DNA of 64,000 bases from Microbacterium luticocti DSM 19459 (GCF_000422405.1 NZ_AULS01000002.1:124001-188000), one strand, 5' to 3'; numbered from the stretch's first letter, positions 42,257 to 52,218 are shown. Numbers and translations are program-made. Notes: generated by a model not told the origin, from the sequence alone.

Positions 42257-42269
42257 GTTGACGTGAACA
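42256..42269 (+). promoter_or_regulatory. gal operator O2
   Basis: TGTTGACGTGAACA has the same TGTT-n2-CG-n2-AACA pattern as O1. Its centre is 31 bp from that of O1, about three helical turns, and it overlaps the transcription and translation start. Confidence 0.75.
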
Positions 42270-43449
42270 TGCATGTCAACGGCACGGCAGTGGCTGCCGT
42301 GCCCCTCGGCGCGGGCGTGGTGAAGCGCACCACCCGGCTGGCAGACGGCCGCGAGCTCATCTACTACGACGACCCCGACACCACGCTCGGCCCCGACCGC
42401 GCCGTCGACACCCGGATGCTCGACCCGCGCCCCGAGACGGCGCAGATGCGCCAGGACGTGCTCACCGGCGACTGGATCTCGGTCGCCGCGGCACGGCAGA
42501 ACCGCGCGTTCCTGCCGCCGGCCGAACTCGACCCGCTCGCGCCGCAGACGCCGGCGAACCCGAGCGAGATCCCGGACCGCTATGACGTCGCGGTGTTCGA
42601 GAACCGTTCGCCGTCGTTCGGGCCCGCGCTGGCCGAACCGTCCGGCGACGCCCAGGACGGCGCTCCGGCCGCATCCAACCCGCCGCGCGGGCTCGACGAC
42701 CTCGCCGCGCTCGGCGTCGGCCGGGTGCGCACCGGCGTCGGCCGCTGCGAGGTGGTGTGCTTCAGCCCCGACACGCAGGGCTCGTTCGGCACCCAGTCCG
42801 TCACGCGCGCCCGCACCGTCATCGAGGCCTGGGCCGACCGCACCGCGGCCCTGGGCGCACTGCCCGGCGTCGAGCAGGTCTTCCCGTTCGAGAACCGCGG
42901 CGAGGCCATCGGTGTTACCCTCGGCCACCCGCACGGCCAGATCTACGCCTACCCCTACGTCACCCCGCGCACGCAGCGCACCCTCGACGCCGTCGACCAC
43001 ACCGCACCCGATCTGTTCGGGCGCATCCTCGAGTTCGAGCGCGCCGACGAGCGGGTCGTGCTCGCGGGCGAGCACTGGACGGCGTTCGTGCCGTTCGCCG
43101 CGCGCTGGCCGCTCGAAGTGCACCTGCTCCCCCACCGGCACGTCGCCGACTTCGCCGAGACCAGCGCCGCCGAGCGTGACGAACTCGCCCCGCTCTACCT
43201 GCGGCTGCTGCGTGGCGTCGACGCGCTCTACGACACCCCGACCCCGTACATCGCCGCCTGGCATCAGGCGCCGGTGCACGTCGGGCGCGACACCGTGCGA
43301 CTGCACCTCGAGCTGACCAGTCCGCGCCGCGCCGCCGACAAACTCAAGTACCTCGCCGGCTCCGAAGCCGCGATGGGTGCGTGGATCGCCGACATCCCGC
43401 CCGAGACCGCCGCCGAACGGCTGCGAGAGGCGATCGCCGGGGTGATCCT

Positions 43450-43453
<4 letters not shown>
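42269..43453 (+). CDS. galT: Galactose-1-phosphate uridylyltransferase
   Basis: 394-residue HIT-superfamily enzyme exchanging UMP between UDP-glucose and galactose-1-P. The active-site His-Pro-His is in TLGHPHGQIYAYPYV. MRQDVLTGDWISVAAARQNRAFLPP, the metal/HxH segment EVHLLPHRHVADF and AWHQAPVH are family hallmarks. Start ATG 42269 (or GTG 42263) lies directly behind the -10, without a Shine-Dalgarno, so it is probably leaderless. galK follows with GTGA overlap. Confidence 0.95.
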
Positions 43454-44649
<1,196 letters not shown>

Positions 44650-44660
44650 CGCGCACCGGG

Positions 44661-44706
44661 TTTGGGGCGGATCTGTGCGGATTCGCCTGCACAGATCCGC
44701 CCCAAA
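44661..44706 (+). terminator. Terminator of the galTK operon
   Basis: A perfect 18-bp stem, TTTGGGGCGGATCTGTGC (44661-44678) with its complement at 44689-44706, and a 10-nt loop. A second copy of the right arm (ACAAATCCGCCCCAAACC) follows at once. Confidence 0.8.
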
Positions 44707-44763
44707 CGCACAAATCCGCCCCAAACCGGGTGGGAGGGCCGGCCGGTGCCACCGGGCCCGGCC

Positions 44764-44849
44764 GGTGGGCCCGAGCCGAGCCGGGTGGGAGAGTGGGCGC
44801 CATCCGGGTGGGCCCGAGCCGAACCGGGTGGGAGAGTGGGCGCCATCCG
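44764..44849. repeat. Two 43-bp tandem repeats
   Basis: 44764-44806 and 44807-44849 differ at one base (GAGCCGAGCC versus GAGCCGAACC), and a degraded third unit follows. They lie in the 288-bp gene-free gap between galK and the TetR gene. Confidence 0.85.
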
Positions 44850-44937
44850 GGTGAGCCCACCCCAAACCGGGCGGGAGAGGCCCGGCCGGTGCCGAAGGGC
44901 CGGGAGATCTCCCGCATCGTCGGTTTATCGTGTGGGT

Positions 44938-45678
44938 ATGCCTGTCACCGAAGACCGTCGCCGCGGTTCCTACGCGAAGGGGATCGCCAAGCGGGAACAG
45001 ATCCTCACCCGCGCGCTCGACGTGATCGCCCGCGAGGGGGTCGCTGGCGCGTCGGTGAAGCAACTCGCCGCGGCAGTGGGACTCAGCCAGGCCGGCCTGC
45101 TGCACTACTTCGATTCGAAGGAAGAGCTGTTCACCGCGATCCTGCGCAAGCGCGACGAGGTCGACGTGGCCGAGTTCGACACCCCGGGCCCGGCGTCGCT
45201 GGGCGAACGGCCGATGACCTTCGACGAGCTGCGGAAGGGGTACCTCGGCGTCATCCGGCACAACAGCGAGGTGCCCGGGCTGGTGCAGTTGTTCTCACGA
45301 CTGGCCGTCGATGCGGCCGACCCCGAGCATCCCGCCCACGACTTCTTCATCGATCGCGGCCGCGGACTGCGCTCGAGCTTCGAGCATGCCCTCGCCGCAG
45401 CGCAGGCAGACGGCACGCTGCGCGACGACATCGACCCGGCCGTGTTCGCCCGGGTGTTCCAGGCGGTCGCCGACGGGCTGCAGGTGCAGTGGATGCACGA
45501 GTCCGACGTCGACATGGCCGCCGTGGTCGACGCCCTGTTCGACGCGCTGTCGACACAGCCGGCCGCCCCGCAGGCCGCCCCGACGCACACGCAGACGCAA
45601 GCGCAGACGCAGGCGCAGACGCCGGCACAGCCGGCCGCCCCGGCACAGGCGCAGGCGCAGGCACAGGCGCAGGCATGA
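44938..45678 (+). CDS. TetR-family regulator with Gln/Ala-rich tail
   Basis: 246-residue TetR protein. The HTH is GIAKREQILTRALDVIAREGVAGASVKQLAAAVGLSQAGLLHYFDSKEELFTAIL (about 14-68), then a helical ligand domain (GYLGVIRHNSEVPGLVQLFSRLAVDAAD). Residues about 212-246 are a low-complexity tail of Gln/Ala/Thr/Pro (TQTQAQTQAQ, AQAQAQAQA) encoded by a CAGGCG-type hexamer repeat, likely variable in length. It ends with an ATGA overlap into the esterase gene, its probable target. Confidence 0.9.
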   Translation: MPVTEDRRRGSYAKGIAKREQILTRALDVIAREGVAGASVKQLAAAVGLSQAGLLHYFDSKEELFTAILRKRDEVDVAEFDTPGPASLGERPMTFDELRKGYLGVIRHNSEVPGLVQLFSRLAVDAADPEHPAHDFFIDRGRGLRSSFEHALAAAQADGTLRDDIDPAVFARVFQAVADGLQVQWMHESDVDMAAVVDALFDALSTQPAAPQAAPTHTQTQAQTQAQTPAQPAAPAQAQAQAQAQA

Positions 45679-47174
45679 CCGGCGACAGTGGCGCCCCGAT
45701 CGTCACGACCGACACGGGCCGGGTGCGCGGCGTGTGGCGCAGCGGCTCGGCGGCGTTCCTGGGCATCCCGTTCGCCCAGCCGCCGGTCGGCGAGCGGCGG
45801 TTCGCGGCACCGGTGCCGGCCGAGCCGTGGGACGGTGTGCGCGACGCGGTGGAGTACGGTGCCACGCCGCAGCGCGGTGAGCCGGGCATCACCCTGATCC
45901 CCGAGCCGAGCGTGCCGGGCGCGAGCACGCTGAACGTGAACGTGTTCACCCCCGACCCGGGCGCCGCCGGCCTGCCGGTGCTGGTGTGGATCCACGGTGG
46001 CGGGTTCACCGCAGGATCGCCGGCGAGCCCGTGGTACGACGGTCGCGCGTTCACCCGTGACGGCGTCGTGACCGTCACCGTCTCGTACCGGCTCGGCTTC
46101 GACGGGTTCGGACACATCCCGGGCGCGCCCGCGAACCGCGGGGTGCGCGACTGGCTCGCCGCGCTGGAATGGGTGCAGCGCAACATCGCCGCATTCGGCG
46201 GCGACCCGGCGCGTGTCACCATCGCCGGGCAGTCGGCCGGGGGCGGCGCGGTGCTGACACTGCTCGGGATGCCACAGGCCCAGCACCTGTTCCACGCGGT
46301 CTGGGCGATGTCACCGGCCGTGGCGAACGTCTCACTCGAGCGTGCCGCGACCGTGTCGGCCAAGCTCGCCCGGCTCGGCGGCGTGCCCGCCACCCGCGAG
46401 GGGTTCGCGTCGCTGGACGAGGCGACGCTGCACCGCCTGCAAGAGCAGGCGGCCGCACCCGAGTCGGATGACGCCCTCGCGGGCATCACCGACCTGCTCG
46501 GCGCCGGGCTGCCGCTGGGACCGATGCTCGACGGCGACCTGCTGACCGAGCCCACCCTCGAGGCGATCGGGCACGGCATCGGAGCGGACAAGCCCCTGGT
46601 GCTCGGCGCGACCGACGACGAGTTCACGATGGCCACCGACCCGCTGCGCGCGAAACTGCGGTTCGTCCCGGCCGGGATGGCGCTGCGCCGGCTGGGCCTG
46701 CGCGGCCCGGCGATGCGGACCTACCTGGCCGCGAACCGCGCGCGGCGACGCCGCGGCACCGCCGCTGCGGTCGGCCGGTACGTGACCGACACGATGTTCC
46801 GCGCCCCGATCGTGCGGGTGGCGACGGCGCGGGCGCAGGCACCCACCTGGGCGTACCGGTTCACGTGGGTGTCGCCGTCGATCGGCTGGGCGTGCCACTG
46901 CGTCGACGTGCCGTTCTGGTGGGACTGCCTGGACAGCCCCGACGGCATCGCGCACCTGTGCGGCCCGCGCCCGCCGCAGGCGCTCGCCGACATCGTGCAC
47001 GGCACCGCCGTCGGGTTCGTGCGCGAGCACGATCCGGGGTGGACGCCGTGGTCGCGGCATCCCGGCGCCACCCGCCTCTTCGGCGTCGCGCCGTCGGACG
47101 CCGACATGGACCGCGACGGCTACGCGTCGGTCGCCGCACTGGTCCAGGCCGGCATCAGGCCAGCGCGGGGATGA
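45675..47174 (+). CDS. Type B carboxylesterase
   Basis: 499-residue COesterase-family hydrolase. N-terminal GRVRGVWRSGSAAFLGIPFAQPPVGERRF, oxyanion loop LVWIHGGGFTAGSPASPWYDG and nucleophile TIAGQSAGGGAVLTLL (Ser) are characteristic. The C-terminal His probably lies in VDVPFWWD or DIVHGTAVGF. It hydrolyses carboxylic esters (pNB-esterase-like); no signal peptide, so cytoplasmic. ATG 45675 is coupled to tetR. The last 20 bp overlap the convergent LLM gene. Confidence 0.92.
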   Translation: MTGDSGAPIVTTDTGRVRGVWRSGSAAFLGIPFAQPPVGERRFAAPVPAEPWDGVRDAVEYGATPQRGEPGITLIPEPSVPGASTLNVNVFTPDPGAAGLPVLVWIHGGGFTAGSPASPWYDGRAFTRDGVVTVTVSYRLGFDGFGHIPGAPANRGVRDWLAALEWVQRNIAAFGGDPARVTIAGQSAGGGAVLTLLGMPQAQHLFHAVWAMSPAVANVSLERAATVSAKLARLGGVPATREGFASLDEATLHRLQEQAAAPESDDALAGITDLLGAGLPLGPMLDGDLLTEPTLEAIGHGIGADKPLVLGATDDEFTMATDPLRAKLRFVPAGMALRRLGLRGPAMRTYLAANRARRRRGTAAAVGRYVTDTMFRAPIVRVATARAQAPTWAYRFTWVSPSIGWACHCVDVPFWWDCLDSPDGIAHLCGPRPPQALADIVHGTAVGFVREHDPGWTPWSRHPGATRLFGVAPSDADMDRDGYASVAALVQAGIRPARG

Positions 47175-48141
47175 CCTCGCGGGCGAACAGCTCCCAGCCG
47201 CTGGTCTCGTACGCCAGCTCCGGGAAGTAGTGGATGCTGTAGCCCAGCCCGTGCTCGATGCGGCGCGAGAGGTTCTCGACGACCTGCTCGGGGGTGCCGA
47301 ACGCATCCGAGGCCAGATAGTCGCGCTCGATCGCATCGGCGCGCTCCGGGCCGACGTGCGGCAGCAGCCGGGCCTTCACGGCGGCCAGGCGATCGCGCGC
47401 CTCGGCCTCGGTCGGCGCGACGATCGTGTTGAAGTTGGTCGACCGCACGATCTCGGTCTGATCGCGGCCGAGCGCCGCGCAGTGGCCGCGCAGCGCGGCA
47501 TCCTTGCGGCCGAACTCTTCGAGCGTGCCGGCGAAGTTCGTGTACGAGGCGTACTGCGCGGCGATCTTCAGCGTGACCTTCTCGCCGCCGCCGGCGACCC
47601 ACATCGGGATGCCACCGGGTTGCACCGGCAGCGGGCGCACGATCGCGCCGTCGACCTGGTACTCGCGCCCATCGAGCGTCGCGGTGCCGGTCGTCCACGC
47701 CTGGCGCATGATCTCGACGCCCTCGCGCAGCTTGCGCAGCCGCTGCGGCACCTCGGGGAACCCGTAGCCGTACGCCCGCCACTCGTGCTCGTACCAGCCG
47801 CCGCCGATGCCCATCTCGACGCGGCCGCCCGAGATGTGGTCGACGGTCGCGGCGACCTTCGCCAGGTACGCCGGGTTGCGGTATCCCATGCACGTGCACA
47901 TCTGGCCGAGCCGGATGCGGGAGGTGGATGCCGCGAACCCCGCCATCAGCGTCCACGCCTCGTGCGTGGCCTCCTCGCTCGGCACCGGCGTGGTGTGGAA
48001 GTGGTCGTACACCCACAGCGACTCCCACGGCCCGGCATCGGCCTGCTGTGCGAGGCCGCGCATGGTGCTCCAGTGCTCTGCCGGGTCGATGTCGACCAAA
48101 TCGAAGCGCCAGCCCTGAGGAAGGAAGGTTCCGAATCGCAT
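47155..48141 (-). CDS. F420-dependent LLM oxidoreductase (TIGR03560-like)
   Basis: 328-residue luciferase-fold oxidoreductase. MRFGTFLPQGWRFDLVDIDPAEHWSTMRGLAQQADAGPWESLWVYDHFHTTP, RIRLGQMCTCMGYRNPAYLAKVAATVDHISGGRVEMGIGGGWYEHEWRAYGYGFP and MWVAGGGEKVTLKIAAQYA match the probable F420-dependent TIGR03560 group. Reaction unknown; typical partners are F420H2 and an enoate or ketone. Single gene, with AAGGAAGG-type sequence near the ATG. Confidence 0.92.
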   Translation of the reverse strand: MRFGTFLPQGWRFDLVDIDPAEHWSTMRGLAQQADAGPWESLWVYDHFHTTPVPSEEATHEAWTLMAGFAASTSRIRLGQMCTCMGYRNPAYLAKVAATVDHISGGRVEMGIGGGWYEHEWRAYGYGFPEVPQRLRKLREGVEIMRQAWTTGTATLDGREYQVDGAIVRPLPVQPGGIPMWVAGGGEKVTLKIAAQYASYTNFAGTLEEFGRKDAALRGHCAALGRDQTEIVRSTNFNTIVAPTEAEARDRLAAVKARLLPHVGPERADAIERDYLASDAFGTPEQVVENLSRRIEHGLGYSIHYFPELAYETSGWELFAREVIPALA

Positions 48142-48150
48142 GGGGTCAGC

Positions 48151-49140
48151 CTACGACCCCACCGGTCCGGCCGGCTCGCGCACCGAGGCCTGCGGCATCC
48201 GCCCCCGCATCACGGCGATCGCGTCGGGATTGTCGTCGATGAGCACGGCGTGCCGGCCGAGGGATGCCGCGACCGCGCCGGTGGTGCCGCTGCCGGCGAA
48301 CGGGTCGAGCACGCGGTCGCCGGCCCGGCTCGACGCGGCCACGATGCGGCGCAGCACCCCCTCGGGCTTCTGCGTCGGATAGCCGGTCTTCTCACGGCCG
48401 GTCGTGGGCACGATGGTGTGCCACCACACGTCGGTGGGCAGTTTGCCGCGCGCGGCCTTTTCGGGCGTGACCAGGCCCGGCGCCATGTAGGGCTCGCGGT
48501 CGACGGCGTCGGAGTCGAACCAGTACCGCGCAGGGTCCTTGACGTACACGAGGATCGTGTCGTGCTTGGTGGGCCAGCGACGTCGGGTCTTGGCGCCGTA
48601 GTCGTAGGCCCACACGATCTCGTTGAGGAACCGGTCGCGGCCGAACAGCGCGTCCAGCAGCACCTTGGCGTAGTGCGCCTCGCGGAAGTCGAGGTGCAGG
48701 TACAGCGTGCCGTCGTCGGCCAGCAGCCGCCAGGCCTCGCGCAGCCGCGGCTCGAGGAACCCCCAGTAGTCGTCGAACCGGTCGTCGTAGGCGCGCAGGT
48801 CGCCGCGCAGCCGCTCGTACTCGCGGCCGTGGAAGCCGCGATGCCGGGCCGGCTCGGCGGGGTGGCGTGCAGAACTCCTCCGATCCGGTGCGGATGCGTC
48901 CGTTTCGGGGCCTGTCGCGGCGTCGGGCGTCGATTCTGGAGGAGTTGTGCACGCCGGCGCCACGGCTCGCGCGGTGGCGACCGCCCGATGCCGCACGCGG
49001 CCGGTGTTGAACGGCGGATCCAGGTAGACGAGGGTGAACGCCCCGTCGGGCATCTGCCGCATCACGGTCAGGTTGTCGCCGTGGTGGATCTCGACGGTGC
49101 CGGCCGCGGGGGCCGGGCCCGCGGCATCCACATCGGTCAC
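48151..49140 (-). CDS. DNA methyltransferase (N4/N6, DPPF type) with an internal palindromic insertion
   Basis: 329-residue site-specific DNA methyltransferase. The catalytic motif IV is TLVYLDPPFNTGR (DPPF, about residue 40). The AdoMet motif I lies C-terminally, VLDPFAGSGTTGAVAASLGR, so the order is beta-class. DDYWGFLEPRLREAWRLLADDGTLYLHLDFREAHYAKVLLDALFGRDRFLNEIVWAYDYGAK is conserved. About residues 55-100 are a Pro/Ala/Thr/Arg-rich insert of poor conservation, produced in part by the palindrome at 48864-48955. GTG 49140 overlaps the lipoate-ligase-like stop. No restriction enzyme gene is nearby, so it is an orphan or regulatory methylase. Confidence 0.88.
   Translation of the reverse strand: MTDVDAAGPAPAAGTVEIHHGDNLTVMRQMPDGAFTLVYLDPPFNTGRVRHRAVATARAVAPACTTPPESTPDAATGPETDASAPDRRSSARHPAEPARHRGFHGREYERLRGDLRAYDDRFDDYWGFLEPRLREAWRLLADDGTLYLHLDFREAHYAKVLLDALFGRDRFLNEIVWAYDYGAKTRRRWPTKHDTILVYVKDPARYWFDSDAVDREPYMAPGLVTPEKAARGKLPTDVWWHTIVPTTGREKTGYPTQKPEGVLRRIVAASSRAGDRVLDPFAGSGTTGAVAASLGRHAVLIDDNPDAIAVMRGRMPQASVREPAGPVGS
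48864..48955. repeat. Palindromic element C inside the methyltransferase gene
   Basis: GGCGTGCAGAACTCCTCC (48864-48881) and GGAGGAGTTGTGCACGCC (48938-48955) are 17/18 inverted copies. The GTGCACAACT end is shared with elements B and D. It lies in frame, with no stop. Confidence 0.75.
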
Positions 49141-50186
49141 GGCACCCGGTGCAGCCAGGCGTCGGTGGCGAACTTCGTGCGCACCAGGTCTTCGGCCTCG
49201 GCGTACTCCTCGTCGGTGATGTGCCCGGTGCTCGCGCCGTACAGGGTCGAGAAGGTGTCGATGAACCGCTCGATGATGGCCTCGCGCGGCAGCCCGGTCT
49301 GGCTGCGCAACGGGTCGACGCGCTTGGCGGCCGAGACGGTGCCCTTGTCGCTGAGCTTCTCGCGGCCGATGCGCAGCACCTCGGTCATCACCTGACCGTC
49401 CATGTCGTAGCTGAGCGTGGCGTGGTGCAGCACGCCGCCGCCGGCGAGCCGCTTCTGGGCGGCGCCGCCGATCTTGCCGCTCGGGCCCGCGATGTCGTTC
49501 AGCGGCTGGTAGACCGCATCGATGCCGAGCGAGCGCAGCGCGTGCAGCACCCAGTCGTCGAGGAACGCGTACGAATCGGCGAAGGTCATGCCGGCGACGA
49601 GGGATGCCGGCACGTACAGCGAGTACGTCACGATCGAGTTCGCGCCCATCATCATCGCGCCGCCGCCCGAGATGCGCCGCACGACGTCGTACCCGTGCCG
49701 GCGCGCGCCCTCGGGATCGACCTCGTTGCGCAACGACTGGAACGAGCCGATGACCACGGCCGACTCGTTCCACTCCCACATCCGCAGCGTCGGGTTGCGA
49801 CGCCCGTCGCCCACGCGCATGGTGAGCACCTCGTCGAGCGCGAGGTTCATGCGCGGCGAGACCGGGCCATCGTGCACGACCTCCCAGTCGAAGTCGGTCC
49901 ACCCGGGTGCGACGACCAGGGCCCGGCGCACGGCGGTGCCCACCGCCTCGGGCGTGAACCCGAGCAGCACCGCGCCGGCGGGAAGCGCGGCGCGCACGGC
50001 GCCGGCGATCGTCGCGGCGTCGGCGGTGTCGGGCAGCCCGTTGACGGCGGCGTCGATGTCGGCCAGCGCGTCGTCGGGTTCGAGGAAGAAATCGCCCGCG
50101 AGGTGGAAATCGGCGATGCGCCCGTCGCGCACCTCGAGGTCGACGACGACGAGCTTGCCACCGGGAACCTTGTACTCACCGTGCAT
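49137..50186 (-). CDS. Lipoate-protein ligase A family protein
   Basis: 349-residue protein. Residues 1-100 resemble the LplA accessory C-terminal domain placed at the N-terminus (MHGEYKVPGGKLVVVDLEVRDGRIADFHLAGDFFLEP). The biotin/lipoate ligase fold follows, with LRMWEWNESAVVIGSFQSLRNEVDPEGARRHGYDVVRRISGGGAMMMGANSIVTYSLY (RRxSGGG substrate motif) and DIAGPSGKIGGAAQKRLAGGGVLHHATLSYDMD with the catalytic Lys in GKIGG. It probably attaches lipoate to 2-oxo-acid dehydrogenase E2 or GcvH. Coupled to the methyltransferase by GTGA. Confidence 0.92.
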   Translation of the reverse strand: MHGEYKVPGGKLVVVDLEVRDGRIADFHLAGDFFLEPDDALADIDAAVNGLPDTADAATIAGAVRAALPAGAVLLGFTPEAVGTAVRRALVVAPGWTDFDWEVVHDGPVSPRMNLALDEVLTMRVGDGRRNPTLRMWEWNESAVVIGSFQSLRNEVDPEGARRHGYDVVRRISGGGAMMMGANSIVTYSLYVPASLVAGMTFADSYAFLDDWVLHALRSLGIDAVYQPLNDIAGPSGKIGGAAQKRLAGGGVLHHATLSYDMDGQVMTEVLRIGREKLSDKGTVSAAKRVDPLRSQTGLPREAIIERFIDTFSTLYGASTGHITDEEYAEAEDLVRTKFATDAWLHRVP

Positions 50187-50559
50187 GCGTCCAGGCTATC
50201 TTTCGACGACGAGACCGGGCGCCGGGGCGCCGACCCGTCCGATTCGGCACCCGCCCGATTCGGCGTGTGCCCCGATTCGGCTTGTGCCCCGATTCGGCTT
50301 GTGCCTCGATTCGGCACCGCCCGATTCGGCGGAGGCCCCGATTCGGCGTACACCCAGTGCGCACCGATAGACTGTGCCCACGGCGTCTTCTCGCCGTTGC
50401 GTCGTCGATTACGCTTGCACACCTCCCCACCCTCGAGACTCGAGCCCGGGCCGAGCGTGTGCGCTCTTTCTCGAACGGCGAACCGATACGCGAATCCGCG
50501 TCGTCGCCACCCGCGCCCGTTCGGCATCCTCGCCCGCGTGCGCCTTCCCGAAAGCACAC
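50187..50559 (+). other. Divergent intergenic region and long helicase leader
   Basis: 373 bp without a convincing gene between the lipoate-ligase-like gene and the DEAD-box gene. It holds the 17-bp array (50240-50347), a -10-like TAGACT at 50367-50372 and about 190 nt of possible leader. The in-frame upstream ATG at 50374 gives an Arg/Cys-rich extension unlike the family. Confidence 0.5.
50240..50347. repeat. Seven CGATTCGGC motifs at about 17-bp spacing
   Basis: CGATTCGGC starts at 50240, 50256, 50273, 50290, 50307, 50322 and 50339 (steps 16, 17, 17, 17, 15, 17). The spacers are variants of TTGTGCCC. It lies immediately upstream of the helicase promoter region. Confidence 0.85.
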
Positions 50560-52218
50560 ATGCCTTCCTTCCTTTCCCTCGGCGTGCCCGAGACCCTCGC
50601 CGACGTCCTGTCCGCAGACGGCAAGACCGAGGCCTTCCCGATCCAGCGAGACACGCTGCCCGACTCGCTCGCCGGCCGTGACGTGCTCGGCCGCGGCCGC
50701 ACAGGCAGCGGCAAGACGATCGCGTTCGCGCTGCCGCTGGTGGCCCGGCTCGCCTCATCGGGCACCGTCACCCGCTCCCGCCGGCCGCGTGGGCTGGTGC
50801 TGGCCCCGACCCGCGAGCTGGCCACCCAGATCGCCGCGACGGTGCGGCCGTTGGCGGATGCCGTGGGCCTGACCGTCACGACCGTGTTCGGCGGCGTCAG
50901 CCAGAAGCCGCAGGAGCAGGCGCTGGGCCGCGGCGTCGACATCGTCGTGGCCTGCCCCGGGCGCCTCGAAGACCTGAAGAAGCAGGGCGTCGTCGACCTC
51001 GGTGCCGTGGAGATCACCGTGCTCGACGAGGCCGACCACATGGCCGACCTGGGCTTTCTGCCGGGCGTGACGCGGATCCTCGCCGCGACGCCGGCCGATG
51101 GGCAGCGGCTGCTGTTCAGCGCGACCCTCGACCGCGGCGTCGACAAGCTCGTCGCGCGGTTCCTGCACGACGCGGTGTCGCACTCGGTCGACGACGCGTC
51201 GGTGCCGCAGGGCGTCATGACCCACCGGGTGTTCACCGTGCCCGACGGCGACGCCAAGACGGCGCTGGTGCGCCACCTGGCGTCGGGGCGCGGTCGCCGC
51301 ATCCTGTTCACCCGCACCAAGCACCAGGCCAAGCGCCTGGCCAAGCAGCTGACGGCGTCGGGCATCCCCGCTGTCGACCTGCACGGCAACCTGTCGCAGA
51401 ACGCACGCGAGCGCAACCTGGCCGCGTTCGGCGCCGACCCCGCCGCCGGCGGGGTGCGGGTGCTGGTGGCGACGGATGTCGCAGCCCGCGGTGTGCACGT
51501 CGACGACGTCGAGCTCGTGGTGCACGTGGACCCGCCCGTCGAGCACAAGGCGTACCTGCACCGGTCGGGCCGCACCGCCCGGGCCGGGGCGGAAGGCGTC
51601 GTGGTGACGGTGGCCCTGGCCGAGCAGCGCCGGGACGTGGTCGATCTGCTGCGCGCCGCGAAGTTGAAGGCGCCCTTCGAACAGGTGACGGCGCAGGATG
51701 CCACCGTCTCTGCGCTTGTCGGCGAGCCCGCCGCGCATGTCGCCCCGACCGCTGCCGCTGCGGCGCAGGGGTCGGCCCAGGGCGCAGGACGCGGCTCGTC
51801 CCGCGGCTCGTCGCGCAGCGGCGGATCGTCGCGCGGTTCCGCGCGCGGCGGTGCCCCGCGGCGCCCCGCGGCCGAGCAGTCCTCGACCACCGAGTCCGGG
51901 TCGGGGCGCCGCCGCCGGCGCGGCTCCGGCTCCGGCTCCGGCTCCGGCGAGTCGGCGGCCCGCGAGGCGGCGGCCCGCGGCACCGGCCGATCCGGCGCAG
52001 GTCGTGACGCGGGCGGGCGTTCTACCGCCGGCCGCGGCACGGGTGCCGGCGAGCGCGGCGGTGCGGCACGCACCGGGCACGGCTCGGGTGGCCGTACCAC
52101 CGCGCGGGCGACCGGCGCACAGCAGGGACGGACGGCGTCGGGTGCCCCCACGATCGGGGCGACCGTCGGCAGCATCCGTCACGGCTCGCGTCGCGCGTCA
52201 CACCCCGGCGGCCGCTGA
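50560..52218 (+). CDS. DEAD-box ATP-dependent RNA helicase
   Basis: 552-residue RNA helicase. Q motif EAFPIQRDTLP, motif I GRGRTGSGKT, Ia PTRELATQ, Ib PGRLEDL, II VLDEADHM, III FSATLD, IV-V RILFTRTK and VLVATDVAARGVHV, VI HRSGRTARAG. The last 140 residues are a basic Gly/Ser/Arg-rich tail (GRGSSRGSSRSGGSSRGS, GSGRRRRRGSGSG), probably RNA-binding and disordered. It likely remodels structured RNA in the cold or in ribosome assembly. ATG 50560 chosen from family alignment (MPSFLSLGVPETL); the Shine-Dalgarno is weak. The final 90 bp are tandemly duplicated downstream. Confidence 0.93.
   Translation: MPSFLSLGVPETLADVLSADGKTEAFPIQRDTLPDSLAGRDVLGRGRTGSGKTIAFALPLVARLASSGTVTRSRRPRGLVLAPTRELATQIAATVRPLADAVGLTVTTVFGGVSQKPQEQALGRGVDIVVACPGRLEDLKKQGVVDLGAVEITVLDEADHMADLGFLPGVTRILAATPADGQRLLFSATLDRGVDKLVARFLHDAVSHSVDDASVPQGVMTHRVFTVPDGDAKTALVRHLASGRGRRILFTRTKHQAKRLAKQLTASGIPAVDLHGNLSQNARERNLAAFGADPAAGGVRVLVATDVAARGVHVDDVELVVHVDPPVEHKAYLHRSGRTARAGAEGVVVTVALAEQRRDVVDLLRAAKLKAPFEQVTAQDATVSALVGEPAAHVAPTAAAAAQGSAQGAGRGSSRGSSRSGGSSRGSARGGAPRRPAAEQSSTTESGSGRRRRRGSGSGSGSGESAAREAAARGTGRSGAGRDAGGRSTAGRGTGAGERGGAARTGHGSGGRTTARATGAQQGRTASGAPTIGATVGSIRHGSRRASHPGGR

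Noticed and set aside
48151..49140. Restriction-modification system
   Set aside because: Only a methyltransferase is present; neighbours are a lipoate-ligase-like protein and an oxidoreductase, with no endonuclease or specificity subunit.
50374..50559. 62-residue N-terminal extension of the DEAD-box helicase
   Set aside because: Cys/Arg-rich without family similarity; the conserved protein begins at 50560.
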